DNA of 60,828 nt from Sphingomonas melonis. GTDB lineage: Bacteria; Pseudomonadota; Alphaproteobacteria; Sphingomonadales; Sphingomonadaceae. This document shows, piece by piece, positions 8,053-16,825 of the stretch. Location of the stretch: assembly GCF_013409985.1 (NCBI RefSeq), contig NZ_JACCBY010000010.1, positions 1 through 60,828 of the forward strand, in the 5' to 3' direction. The position numbers and the translations under genes are program-made. Every line of letters starts with the position of its first letter. Positions within the stretch are counted from its first letter, which is position 1. The notes beneath the pieces are model-generated. The model did not search any database. It had not been told where the DNA came from and was given only the letters and a program-made list of their open reading frames with translations.

Positions 8053-9501
8053 ATGGGCAAGCGTGCGGACATCAGCATCGAACTGCCGGAGAAGGGCGCG
8101 CAGCCGGTCTTTCTCGCCATCGCCGCGTCCATTGTGGGCGAGATCGAACGCGGACGTCTGAAACCGGGGGATGCGCTGCCCGGAACGCGGGCCATGGCGG
8201 GCAAGCTCAAGGTCCATCGCAACACGGTGGACGCTGCCTTCCACGAGCTGACCATGCAGGGCTGGCTGGTGGCTAGGCCCTCACGCGGCACCTTCGTCGC
8301 CCAAGACCTGCCCGGGGCGCCGAAATCCCCGCCCAAGATACCGCACCGTAACCCTGTGCGCGGGGCGACCGGCACCACGCCGCCACCAGCCCTCCATATA
8401 ACGGACGGCGCCGCGGATCCCCGCCTCATGCCGCGCACCGAGCTGACGCGGGCTTTCCGACGTGCGCTCTTGTCTCCAGGTTTTCTGGAGCAGGCGAGCT
8501 ATGGCGATCCGCGCGGTGCGTTTGCGCTGCGGACGGCGCTAACGGACTATCTCGTCGCAGAACGCGGCGTGACAGCAGCGCCCGAAGACCTGATCGTGAC
8601 GCGGGGCAGCCAGATGGGCCTGTTTCTCGCCGCCGCCGCGATCCTCGTCCCCGGCGAAACGATCGCGGTCGAGGAGCCTGGTTATCCGCTTGCCTGGGCG
8701 GCGTTCCGCGCCGCCGGCGCGCGCGTGATCGGCGTCCGCGTCGATGGGCAGGGGATCGACGTCGACCGGCTGGCGGAGATCGCCGCGCGCGAACCCAGCC
8801 TGAAGGCCGTCTACGTCACACCGCACCACCAGTATCCGACCACGGTGACGCTCGGCGCCGGACGGCGCCTCAAGCTCCTCGATCTGGCCCGCCGCCACGC
8901 ACTCACTCTTATTGAAGACGATTACGATCATGAATATCGTTTCGAAGGGCGGCCGGTATTGCCGCTGGCCACACGCGCCGGGCCGGACCTTCCTGTTATT
9001 TATCTCGGCTCACTGTCCAAGCTGCTCGCGCCCGCCGTCCGCCTCGGCTACGTCGTAGCACCACCGGAAGTCCTCCGGCGGATGACTAACCGGCGAGAAG
9101 CGATTGATCGCCAGGGCGACCTCCCGCTCGAACAGGCGCTCGCAAGCCTGATCGCGGACGGCGACCTGCGTCGCCACACCCGCAAGGCCCGGCGCGTCTA
9201 TGCCGGACGCCGCGATCTGCTGGCCGCGGAAATCAGCCGAACGTTGGGGGAGGCTGTCACCTTCGACCTGCCGGCCGGCGGCCTCGCGATCTGGCTGCGC
9301 CTGCGTGCGGGCTTGAGCGCGGAAACATGGGCGGCCAACGCAGCGCGTTCCGGTCTTTCCATCATGCCGGCCCTGCGATTTGCGCTTGATGGAGCGCACG
9401 CCCCCGAAGCGTTCCGGATCGGCTATGCGAATTTGGATGAAAGCGAATTGAAGCGAGCGATTTCGCTGCTGGCGCAGACGAGGCCAAAGTCTGCAGGATA
9501 A
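8053..9501 (+). CDS. MocR-family PLP-dependent transcriptional regulator
   Basis: The 482-residue protein fuses an N-terminal GntR winged helix to a fold-type I aminotransferase-like domain. The DNA-binding part spans residues 12-85 (GRLKPGDALPGTRAMAGKLK, then HRNTVDAAFHELTMQGWLVA). The effector domain starts near residue 110. The PLP lysine is Lys323 in YLGSLSKLLAPAVRLG, and EDDYDHEYRFEG is typical of the family. Known relatives (PdxR, PtsJ, GabR, TauR) sense PLP or amino compounds. ATG 8053 is preferred over GTG 8023 because conserved sequence begins there. It is divergent from the GATase-glyA-yggS-pdxY run, which is its likely target. Confidence 0.92.
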   Translation: MGKRADISIELPEKGAQPVFLAIAASIVGEIERGRLKPGDALPGTRAMAGKLKVHRNTVDAAFHELTMQGWLVARPSRGTFVAQDLPGAPKSPPKIPHRNPVRGATGTTPPPALHITDGAADPRLMPRTELTRAFRRALLSPGFLEQASYGDPRGAFALRTALTDYLVAERGVTAAPEDLIVTRGSQMGLFLAAAAILVPGETIAVEEPGYPLAWAAFRAAGARVIGVRVDGQGIDVDRLAEIAAREPSLKAVYVTPHHQYPTTVTLGAGRRLKLLDLARRHALTLIEDDYDHEYRFEGRPVLPLATRAGPDLPVIYLGSLSKLLAPAVRLGYVVAPPEVLRRMTNRREAIDRQGDLPLEQALASLIADGDLRRHTRKARRVYAGRRDLLAAEISRTLGEAVTFDLPAGGLAIWLRLRAGLSAETWAANAARSGLSIMPALRFALDGAHAPEAFRIGYANLDESELKRAISLLAQTRPKSAG

Positions 9502-9816
9502 ACTCCCGACGCTCCCTTTCCCACGTTAGTGCCAGAATCCAACGCACTACGTCGCAGCATGGAAAAGCAATTTGAGATGGTCGCCTGCCCCGCAGCCACC
9601 GGCGGTGGTCGATCTCCAACACATGCGCGATCCCCCCATATCATCCGCCGATCGTCTAACTGCCGGGCACCGAGCTAGTCTGCGAAGATGCGGCTAGATC
9701 AGCGTCTACGTCTCAATCCGATAACCAGAACAGCGCCATGCCTCCCTCTTCCTGATTCACTCGATCAATAATTCAGGAAAATTATTATCCCTCAAGATGC
9801 TGATTGGATTTGGACC
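9502..9816. other. Intergenic gap at the island/core boundary
   Basis: No gene was recognised in these 315 bases. The stretch 9740-9800 is noticeably AT-rich compared with its surroundings and holds a 7-bp inverted repeat, TTCCTGA/TCAGGAA (9749-9755 and 9773-9779). That repeat lies just downstream of the minus-strand antiporter stop and could be a weak terminator. The gap separates the IS/PLP cluster from core genes. Confidence 0.5.
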
Positions 9817-11595
9817 TTAGAGCGCTTCCCCCAGCCGCCGCACCCGGCGTATGCGCGGTTCGCGGTCGATTTCCGCCGCGGCGCGGATCGATTGGCGCAG
9901 TTCGTCGCGCTTTTCGTGGATCGAGGCGATTACCGGTCCCATCGCTACGCCGAGGTCGACCAGCACCGCTTCCGACAATTGCAGCGAGCTTTCCAGCGTC
10001 TCGGGCACCGCGTCGGTGACGCCGGCGCGGTAGAGTTCGGCGGCGTGGTGCGGATCGCGCGCCCGCGCGATGATCGGCAGGTCGGGCGCGAGCGCGCGCA
10101 TCCGCCGGGTCAGCTGCACGGTCAGCACCGGATCGTCCATCGTCAGGATCAGCGCGCGGGCGCGGGCGAGGTCGAGCCGGTCGACCCAGTCGCCGCGCGC
10201 GATATCGCCGAACAGCACCGGGTGGCCGCTGCGTCGCGCCTCGGCGACGGCGTCGATATCCGCCTCGACCGCGATATAGCGCTGGTTGTGCACCGCGAGC
10301 AGATCCGCGACCATCCGCCCGACACGGCCGAAGCCGATCACCACCGCGCCCGGCCCTTCGCCGAGATCGTCGACCGGCAGGCCGTCGCCGGGGGTGAAGC
10401 GGTCGATACCGCGCGACAGCCGCTGCCCCGCCTTGGCGAGCAGCGGCGTGATCGTCAGCCCGATCGCGGTCACCGTCTGCCAGAAGGCGGCGGTCGACGG
10501 CAGGATCAGCTGGGCCTGCGCCGCGGTGGCGAGCACGATCAGCGTCGTCTCCGACGGGCTGCCCATCAGCAGGCCGGTCTCGGCGGCGATCCCGCGCCCG
10601 GTCTGCGCGACGCGCAGCAGCAGATAGGTGACGACCGCCTTCACGCCGACCACCGCCACCACCGCGCCGAGCAGCGCCGGCCAGTTCGCCAGCACCTCGC
10701 GCAGATTGACGCTCATGCCGACGGTGATCAGGAACACGCCGAGCGCCAGGCCCTTGAAGGGCGCGGTGATCACCTCGACCTCGGTATGATATTCGGTCTC
10801 GGCGATCAGCAGCCCGGCGAGCAGCGCGCCGACGATCGGCGACAGGCCGGCGGCGGTGGTCGCGACGCTGGCGGTGATGACGACGAGCAGCGAGGCGGCG
10901 AGGAACAGCTCGGGGCTCTTGGTGCGCGCCGCCTGCGCGAACAGCCGCGGCAGCACCAGCCGGCCGCCGAGATACATGACGACGACCGTCGCCAGCCCGC
11001 GCAGCGCGACCCCGGCGATGCCGACCCAGCCGTCGGGGCTGGCGGTCGGCGCCATCGCACCGAGCGCGAAGATGATCGGGACGAGCGCCAGATCCTCGAA
11101 CAGCAGCATCGCGAAGGCGGCGCGGCCGACCGGGCTGGTCGTGCCGACGAGCGGCAGCACCAATGCGGTCGAGGACAGCGCGAGCGCGAGGCCGAGGCCG
11201 GCGGCGCCGCCCCAATCCTGGCCGAGCAGGTGCACCGCGACCGCGATCAGCACCGCCGAGCCGATCAGCTCGGCCGGGCCGGTGCCGAACACCTGCGCGC
11301 GCATCGCCCACAGTCGCTTGAACGACAGTTCGAGCCCGATCGAGAACAGCAGCAGCACGATGCCGAATTCGGCGAACGGCTCGATCGAATGCGGGTTGGA
11401 GATGGTGACGTAATACAGCCACGGCGCGCGGTCGGTCAGCGCTCCGAGCGCGTCCGGCCCGACCAGCATGCCGACGAGGATGAAGCCGATGATCGGGCTG
11501 ACGCGAAACCGCGCGAAGGCGGGGATCACCAGCCCCGCCGCCCCCAGGATCACCAGCGCATCGCTGAAGCCTGCATTGTCCAGTCCGATTGCCAT
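9817..11595 (-). CDS. CPA2-family monovalent cation:proton antiporter (KefB/RosB type)
   Basis: The 592-residue protein has an N-terminal Na+/H+ exchanger domain of about 12 membrane helices (residues 1-385) and a C-terminal TrkA-N/Rossmann domain (about 410-530) in the cytoplasm. Visible motifs are ARFRVSPIIGFILVGMLVGP, EFGIVLLLFSIGLELS, LALSSTALVLPLVG and LLFEDLALVPIIFALG; the nucleotide-binding domain begins GAVVIGFGRVGRMVADLL. Relatives extrude K+ or Na+ in exchange for protons and are gated by NAD(H) or glutathione adducts. The ion cannot be assigned here. It is a single gene on the minus strand and looks full length. Confidence 0.9.
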   Translation of the reverse strand: MAIGLDNAGFSDALVILGAAGLVIPAFARFRVSPIIGFILVGMLVGPDALGALTDRAPWLYYVTISNPHSIEPFAEFGIVLLLFSIGLELSFKRLWAMRAQVFGTGPAELIGSAVLIAVAVHLLGQDWGGAAGLGLALALSSTALVLPLVGTTSPVGRAAFAMLLFEDLALVPIIFALGAMAPTASPDGWVGIAGVALRGLATVVVMYLGGRLVLPRLFAQAARTKSPELFLAASLLVVITASVATTAAGLSPIVGALLAGLLIAETEYHTEVEVITAPFKGLALGVFLITVGMSVNLREVLANWPALLGAVVAVVGVKAVVTYLLLRVAQTGRGIAAETGLLMGSPSETTLIVLATAAQAQLILPSTAAFWQTVTAIGLTITPLLAKAGQRLSRGIDRFTPGDGLPVDDLGEGPGAVVIGFGRVGRMVADLLAVHNQRYIAVEADIDAVAEARRSGHPVLFGDIARGDWVDRLDLARARALILTMDDPVLTVQLTRRMRALAPDLPIIARARDPHHAAELYRAGVTDAVPETLESSLQLSEAVLVDLGVAMGPVIASIHEKRDELRQSIRAAAEIDREPRIRRVRRLGEAL

Positions 11596-11806
11596 AAGGA
11601 GATTGTAGAGGGACCGACGGGCAAAAGTCAGCCCATGAATGGTCGGGGGATCGGGCTGATGAAAAGCGGGTCGCAGGGCGCCGTCAGCGGACGGCCGATC
11701 GCTTGTGGCGGCTTGGGTGCGTGGATGCCCGCACCGGGTGAAGTCGGAACGCCCGGCTCTCAGCGCGCGAGGGCGGATAGCGGCTCAGGCACGGACGGAG
11801 GTCGCC

Positions 11807-12280
11807 TTAGGATGGATTTTCGGGTGTAAGGGAGAGAACGACTTCCTCCCCGAAGATCGTCCCTTCCATACCGTAGCTGGTATCGAAACTGACCTCGAAG
11901 TCCCCCGCACGTGGTCCTACACACGTGTTGGATATCTTCCGGTCTTCGGCAATCCGCCTGATGCCCAGCTGGGATATGATGGATTGCGCGTCCCCTCGCA
12001 GGAGCAGGCCGCTGACCTTTCCGATCGCGATCGTCACCTGCGCATGTCGATCAAGGATGAAGTACCCGCGCTCATCCACTTCACTTGTCATTCTGAAAGC
12101 GTCGATTTTGATCGTCGCGGTCCCATTGCTGATGGTGAGGTCAGCCAGATGAGCATCATGGAAGGACGGCATGAAGCCGAACCAGTCGATGATTGCCGCA
12201 CCGCCCGGCAAGGACGCGAACAACTCCGGTTCGGTCTGCCAGAAGACTTCGTCGATCGGACCCATGGCAAAGTATACCAT
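11807..12280 (-). CDS. Imm50-like immunity protein (orphan)
   Basis: The protein has 157 residues and no signal peptide or membrane segment. The motif IIDWFGFMPSFHDAHLADL resembles the WPSFHDAEV-type signature of the Imm50 family, which protects against contact-dependent or polymorphic toxins. That family call is from memory of the motif and is moderate. Two starts are possible, ATG 12280 and ATG 12265. No toxin, secretion or delivery gene lies nearby, so it is either an orphan antidote to toxins of neighbours or a domesticated protein. Base composition is less GC-rich than in the flanking genes, which hints at transfer. Confidence 0.55.
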   Translation of the reverse strand: MVYFAMGPIDEVFWQTEPELFASLPGGAAIIDWFGFMPSFHDAHLADLTISNGTATIKIDAFRMTSEVDERGYFILDRHAQVTIAIGKVSGLLLRGDAQSIISQLGIRRIAEDRKISNTCVGPRAGDFEVSFDTSYGMEGTIFGEEVVLSLTPENPS

Positions 12281-12412
12281 CGATCCTTGCTATCGATCAA
12301 CGCCCGCCCCGTACGACGGAACCGGCACGGCGGAACGACGGGAGGTGTGCCCGCCGGACGCCCGCCGTCGGCGGCACCATAGATCACCAGCCCCCGACCG
12401 ATTCGGTCCCCG

Positions 12413-14263
12413 TCAGTTGGCGGTGACGGTGCGCGACTGCGGGCTGACGCTGCCGTTGACCGCGATCGCACTGTTGCTCGGCCGGCCGGCGATCCGCACC
12501 GCGGCGGCGCCGGGCAGGCCGGGGAAGCGCGGCCACAGGCCCTGCGCCAGCGCGGAGCGGCTGACCGACGCCTTGCGGCCGCTCTGCGCCTCGTACATCC
12601 AGTAATTGCGCAGCACCGTCGTCACATAGCCGCGCGTCTCCCAATAGGGGATGCTCTCGATGTAGAGCAGGGGGTCGCCATTGTCGTGGACCAGCGCGTT
12701 CCAGTCGCCGACCGGGCGCGGCCCGGCGTTATAGGCGGCGATCACCTTGGGCAGCAGGCCGCCGGTCACGCCCGCCATGTCGCGCAGCCGCTCCAGATGA
12801 CGCTGGCCGATGTCCATGTTGGTAGCGGGCTTGGTCAGCGCCGCCTTGTCGAGCGGCAGGCCGCGCTCGCGCGAATAATCGGTCGCGGCGGCGGGCATGA
12901 TCTGCATCAGGCCATACGCGCCGGCGGGGCTGACCACCTTGTTGCGGAAGCCGCTCTCCTCGAGCGTGTGGGCATAGACCAGCGCCTTGTCGATCCGCCA
13001 GCCGCTCGACGGAGTCCAGTTCGGCGTCGGATAGCGCGCCTCGGCGGTGGCGACGACGCCCTGCGGGCAATTGTGCGCCAGCCAGACGGTGGTCGCGGGC
13101 AGGCTCAGCGCCTCGGTGACGCGCACCAGGCTGCCGAATTCGGAGGGGTCGCCGATCCGCGCCTGCTGGCGCACGACGGTGTCGGCGAGGTCGGTCTCGC
13201 CGATCTCGGCGAGCGCGGCGGCGACGCGGATGTTCGGCCGCTTGTCGAGCCGCGCCCAGTCGGCGGCGACGACCTGCGTCGACGGCTTGCCCTTGTCCTT
13301 GATCAGCAGCGCCTGGCGCGACAGCTGGCCGTAGAAGCTCTCCGAGAATTGCGCGGCGGATTGCAGCCGCGCCTGCACCTTGTCGGGCCGGCCGCAGACC
13401 ATGTCGGCGCGCGACGTCCAGTAGAGCGCGGCGGCGCGCAGGTCGACGTCGGTCGCGCGCGCGGCGACGCCCTCGAAGCCGCTTTCCGCCGCGGCGCAGT
13501 CGTTCTGCCGCCAGGCCGCCAGCGCGCCGGTCCAGCGGCCCTGCACCGCCCAGTCGCCATAGCCCGCTGCCGCCTTCGCCGCCATCGCGCGGGTGTTGAT
13601 GTCGTCGCCGGTCAGGAAATACATCCAGGCGACCTTGGCCTGCCATTCGGTCTGCGCCTCGGGGGTGAGGCCGGGCATCGATTCGAGCAGCGCCTGCGCC
13701 TCCGCGCCCATGTCGCCCTTGACGAAGGGCTGCATCTTGATCGCGAGGTCGGCGGCGATCTCGTCGCTGCGCGTCGCCTTGGCGCGGACGCGGCGCGGGG
13801 CGCCGTCCTGCCAGATCAGCCGCTGCGCCTGCGGCAGCGGCGGCAGCTCGGTGGCGCCGCGCGCGCGGGCGAGGCGGGCGAGCGATTCGGCCTCGGGCAG
13901 TTCGGGTGCTTCGTTGAGCAGCGCGACCAGCGGCTCCATCTCGACCCGCGGCGAGCCCTTGGCGGTGAACAGCTCGGCGCGCGCGATCGCGTGGAGCGGG
14001 CCGGGCTTCATCGCGTCGAGCCCGAGCTGCGCGTCCTGCCATTTGCCGTCGCGGATCGCCTGGAACACCGCGCGATAGCCCTCGCGCTGCGCCGGATCGA
14101 GCTGGTCGGGGATGCGGTCGGCGACCGCGCCGGGGCCGGGCAGCCGGGCGTCGCCGGCCGGTGCGGCAGGCTCCGCGGACACGTCGGGCGAGACGGGCGT
14201 GGCGGCATGCGCGGCGGCGGGCAGCGCGACCAGCGCCAGGGTCAGCGCGAGCGTGCGGGTCAT
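12413..14263 (-). CDS. slt: Soluble lytic murein transglycosylase
   Basis: The 616-residue periplasmic enzyme cleaves peptidoglycan glycan strands to 1,6-anhydro products. A signal peptide covers residues 1-20 (LALTLALVALPAAAHA). A long helical superhelix rich in Ala and Leu spans about 60-400. The C-terminal GH23 domain has ESGFRNKVVSPAGAYGLMQI, with catalytic Glu436, then NMDIGQRHLERL and VIAAYNAGPRPV. The ATG at 14263 overlaps the stop of the upstream uracil-DNA glycosylase gene by 4 bp, so the two are probably cotranscribed. It is close in size to E. coli Slt70. No lesion seen. Confidence 0.92.
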   Translation of the reverse strand: MTRTLALTLALVALPAAAHAATPVSPDVSAEPAAPAGDARLPGPGAVADRIPDQLDPAQREGYRAVFQAIRDGKWQDAQLGLDAMKPGPLHAIARAELFTAKGSPRVEMEPLVALLNEAPELPEAESLARLARARGATELPPLPQAQRLIWQDGAPRRVRAKATRSDEIAADLAIKMQPFVKGDMGAEAQALLESMPGLTPEAQTEWQAKVAWMYFLTGDDINTRAMAAKAAAGYGDWAVQGRWTGALAAWRQNDCAAAESGFEGVAARATDVDLRAAALYWTSRADMVCGRPDKVQARLQSAAQFSESFYGQLSRQALLIKDKGKPSTQVVAADWARLDKRPNIRVAAALAEIGETDLADTVVRQQARIGDPSEFGSLVRVTEALSLPATTVWLAHNCPQGVVATAEARYPTPNWTPSSGWRIDKALVYAHTLEESGFRNKVVSPAGAYGLMQIMPAAATDYSRERGLPLDKAALTKPATNMDIGQRHLERLRDMAGVTGGLLPKVIAAYNAGPRPVGDWNALVHDNGDPLLYIESIPYWETRGYVTTVLRNYWMYEAQSGRKASVSRSALAQGLWPRFPGLPGAAAVRIAGRPSNSAIAVNGSVSPQSRTVTAN

Positions 14264-15009
14264 GCGGGCAGGTTTCCCATCAGCAATTGCAGATCCTTCC
14301 AGGCCTCCGCCTTCGCCACGGGCTTCTCGAGCAGGAAGCGCGGGTGAAAGCTGGCGACGACCCCGGTCTCTCCGCTTCTATGGTTAAATGAATGCAAAGA
14401 CCCGCGCGTCCCCGGCATTTCCGCCCCCAGAATGGCACGGCTCGCCGCATTGCCCAGCAGCAGCAGCCGTTTCGGCGCGACGAGGCCGATGTGATGCTTC
14501 GAAATGTCGGACAGCCGCGCCTCGGTGTCGCGCGGCATGCGACCGGCGACCGGCCGCTTGGCGCAGACCGCGGCGAGGTGGACGGTCTCGCGCGACAGGC
14601 CGATCGCGGCGAGCATCCGGTCGAACAGCGCCCCGGCGGCGCCGCTCAGCAGTGTGCCGGCGTCGCCATCGTCCTTGTCGGGGCAATCGACCAGCACCAT
14701 GATCGCCGCGTCGGGCGGGCCGCTCGCCGCGATCGACACGCCGCGCCATTCGACCTCCGGCGCGGCATCGCCCATCCGCCACGCGATGAAATCGGCGAGC
14801 TGGTCGGGCATCGTCGCGGCTGCGGGCACCGCCGGCGCCGCTGCGGCCGAGGCGGCGGCGGCCGCCGCAAAGGCGGCGGGCGCGGGCATCGGCTGGCTCA
14901 GCCAGTCGCGCGGGGCGTCGTCGACGAGCGTGTCGACGCCCGCCTCCTGCCACCAGTCGAGCGCGCTGCCCACGCTGCTCATCCAGTCGATATGCTGATC
15001 GGCCCCCAC
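14260..15009 (-). CDS. Uracil-DNA glycosylase, family 4-like
   Basis: The product is a 249-residue base-excision repair enzyme that removes uracil from DNA. An Ala/Pro-rich linker (residues 45-70) precedes the glycosylase fold. The usual GEAPG active-site motif is replaced here by VLVDCPDKDD, followed by GALFDRMLAAIGL. The second motif is LLLGNAASRAILG and the third SFHPRFLLEKP. I chose GTG 15009, with AAGGA 6 bases upstream; a longer frame to 15147 would run into the divergent promoter region. The altered first motif makes activity less certain than the fold. It overlaps slt by 4 bp. Confidence 0.8.
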   Translation of the reverse strand: MGADQHIDWMSSVGSALDWWQEAGVDTLVDDAPRDWLSQPMPAPAAFAAAAAASAAAAPAVPAAATMPDQLADFIAWRMGDAAPEVEWRGVSIAASGPPDAAIMVLVDCPDKDDGDAGTLLSGAAGALFDRMLAAIGLSRETVHLAAVCAKRPVAGRMPRDTEARLSDISKHHIGLVAPKRLLLLGNAASRAILGAEMPGTRGSLHSFNHRSGETGVVASFHPRFLLEKPVAKAEAWKDLQLLMGNLPA

Positions 15010-15172
15010 GATATTCCTTTTTGTTACCGTATCCCTTCTCCAGGTTGACGTTTGCGTCAACTTGTCCGATCGCGGTTCGGAGACGAGACGTTGTCGGCCC
15101 GCGCCTGGACGCTTTTCAAGCCGTCGACAACCGCAAGCACGATGCACCGCGGATGGTGCCGGGAGTGGAATG

Positions 15173-16825
15173 ATGTCGGAACGCGAATCGATGCCCTACG
15201 ACGTGGTGATCGTCGGCGCCGGCCCGGCGGGCCTGTCGGCGGCGATCCGCTTCAAACAGGTCGCGGCCGAACAGGGCGCGGACCTGTCGGTCTGCGTGTT
15301 GGAGAAGGGGTCGGAGGTCGGCGCGCACATCCTGTCGGGGGCGGTGATCGACCCGCGCAGCCTCGACGAACTGCTGCCCGACTGGCGCGAGGATTGCCCG
15401 CTCGCCGAGGTGCCGGTGACCGAGAACCTCCATTGGGTGCTGACGCCCAAGAAGAAGACGGTGCTGCCGCATCTGTGGACGCCGCCGTTCCTGCACAACA
15501 AGGGCACCTATACCGGCAGCCTCGGCAATCTGTGCCGCTGGCTCGCCGGCAAGGCCGAGGAACTGGGCGTCGAGATCTTCCCCGGCTTCGCCGCGGCGGA
15601 GATCCTGTTCGACGAGCAGGGCGGAGTGAAGGGCGTCGCCACGGGCGACATGGGTGTCGCGCGTGATGGCACGCACAAGCCCGACTATACGCCCGGCCTC
15701 GAACTGCACGCCAAATACACCTTCTTCGCCGAAGGCTGTCGTGGTCACCTGACCAAGGAGGTGATCCGCACCTTCGACCTCGCCAGGGACGCGCAGCCGC
15801 AGGTCTATGGCCTCGGCGTCAAGGAATTGTGGGACATCGATCCGGCGCTGCACAAGCCCGGCCGCGTGATCCACACGCAGGGCTGGCCGCTCGGCGACGA
15901 CGCCAATGGCGGCGGCTGGCTCTACCATCAGGCCAATGGCCAGGTCAGCCTCGGCTTCGTCACCTGGCTCAACTATACCAACCCCTATCTGTCGCCGTTC
16001 CAGGAGATGCAGAAGTGGAAGACGCATCCTGAGATCGCGGCGCTGCTCAAGGGCGGCAAGCGCGTCTCCTACGGTGCGCGCGCGATCAGCGACGGCGGGT
16101 TGCAGTCGATCCCCAAGCTGGTCTTCCCGGGCGGCGCGCTGATCGGCGACAGCGCCGGCTTCCTCAACGTGCCCCGGATCAAGGGCACGCATACCGCGAT
16201 GAAGAGCGGCATGATGGCCGCAGAGGCCGCCGCCGCCGCGATCCTGTCGCAGCGCCAGCACGACGAACTCACCGCCTATCCCGAGGCGTTCGAGGCGAGC
16301 TGGGTCAGGAAGGAGCTGTCGATCGTCCGCAACGTCGTGCCGCTGGTCAAGAAGTTCGGCGACTTCCTGGGTTCGGGCCTGGCCGGCGTGACGATGTGGC
16401 TCGAGCATTTCGGCCTGAAGATGCCGTTCACGATGAAGCATCATCCCGATCACGAGAGCCTGTGGCGCAAGGACATGGTCAAGCCGCCGGTCTATCCCAA
16501 GCCCGACGGCGTGCTGACCTTCGACCGCCTGTCCTCGGTGTTCCTGTCGAACACCAACCACGAGGAGGACCAGCCGGTCCATCTGACGCTAAAGGACCCG
16601 AACGTGCCCGTCGAATACGACCTGCCGCTCTACGACGAGCCCGCGCAACGCTATTGCCCGGCCGGCGTTTACGAGATCGTGGGCCAGGAGACCGGCGATC
16701 CCAAGTTCGTGATCAACGCGCAGAACTGCGTCCACTGCAAGACGTGCGACATCAAGGACCCGACCCAGAACATCAACTGGGTGGTGCCGGAGGGTGGTGG
16801 AGGCCCCAATTATCCCAACATGTAA
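15173..16825 (+). CDS. Electron transfer flavoprotein-ubiquinone oxidoreductase (ETF-QO)
   Basis: The 550-residue membrane-associated flavoprotein passes electrons from ETF to ubiquinone, linking acyl-CoA and dimethylglycine dehydrogenases to respiration. The FAD-binding motif is VVIVGAGPAGLSAAIRFKQ near the N-terminus. The quinone/FAD region contains GCRGHLTKEVI and GDSAGFLNVPRIKGTHTAMK. The C-terminal [4Fe-4S] cluster is ligated by Cys in CPAGVYE and NCVHCKTCDIKDP. ATG 15173 sits behind GGGAG; ATG 15170 is an equal alternative. The end overlaps the next gene by 32 bp. Typical length, complete. Confidence 0.95.
   Translation: MSERESMPYDVVIVGAGPAGLSAAIRFKQVAAEQGADLSVCVLEKGSEVGAHILSGAVIDPRSLDELLPDWREDCPLAEVPVTENLHWVLTPKKKTVLPHLWTPPFLHNKGTYTGSLGNLCRWLAGKAEELGVEIFPGFAAAEILFDEQGGVKGVATGDMGVARDGTHKPDYTPGLELHAKYTFFAEGCRGHLTKEVIRTFDLARDAQPQVYGLGVKELWDIDPALHKPGRVIHTQGWPLGDDANGGGWLYHQANGQVSLGFVTWLNYTNPYLSPFQEMQKWKTHPEIAALLKGGKRVSYGARAISDGGLQSIPKLVFPGGALIGDSAGFLNVPRIKGTHTAMKSGMMAAEAAAAAILSQRQHDELTAYPEAFEASWVRKELSIVRNVVPLVKKFGDFLGSGLAGVTMWLEHFGLKMPFTMKHHPDHESLWRKDMVKPPVYPKPDGVLTFDRLSSVFLSNTNHEEDQPVHLTLKDPNVPVEYDLPLYDEPAQRYCPAGVYEIVGQETGDPKFVINAQNCVHCKTCDIKDPTQNINWVVPEGGGGPNYPNM

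Noticed and set aside
9892..11829. Long plus-strand open frame opposite the KefB-type antiporter
   Set aside because: The composition is rich in Arg, Gln and His without any motif. The antiporter on the minus strand explains the sequence.
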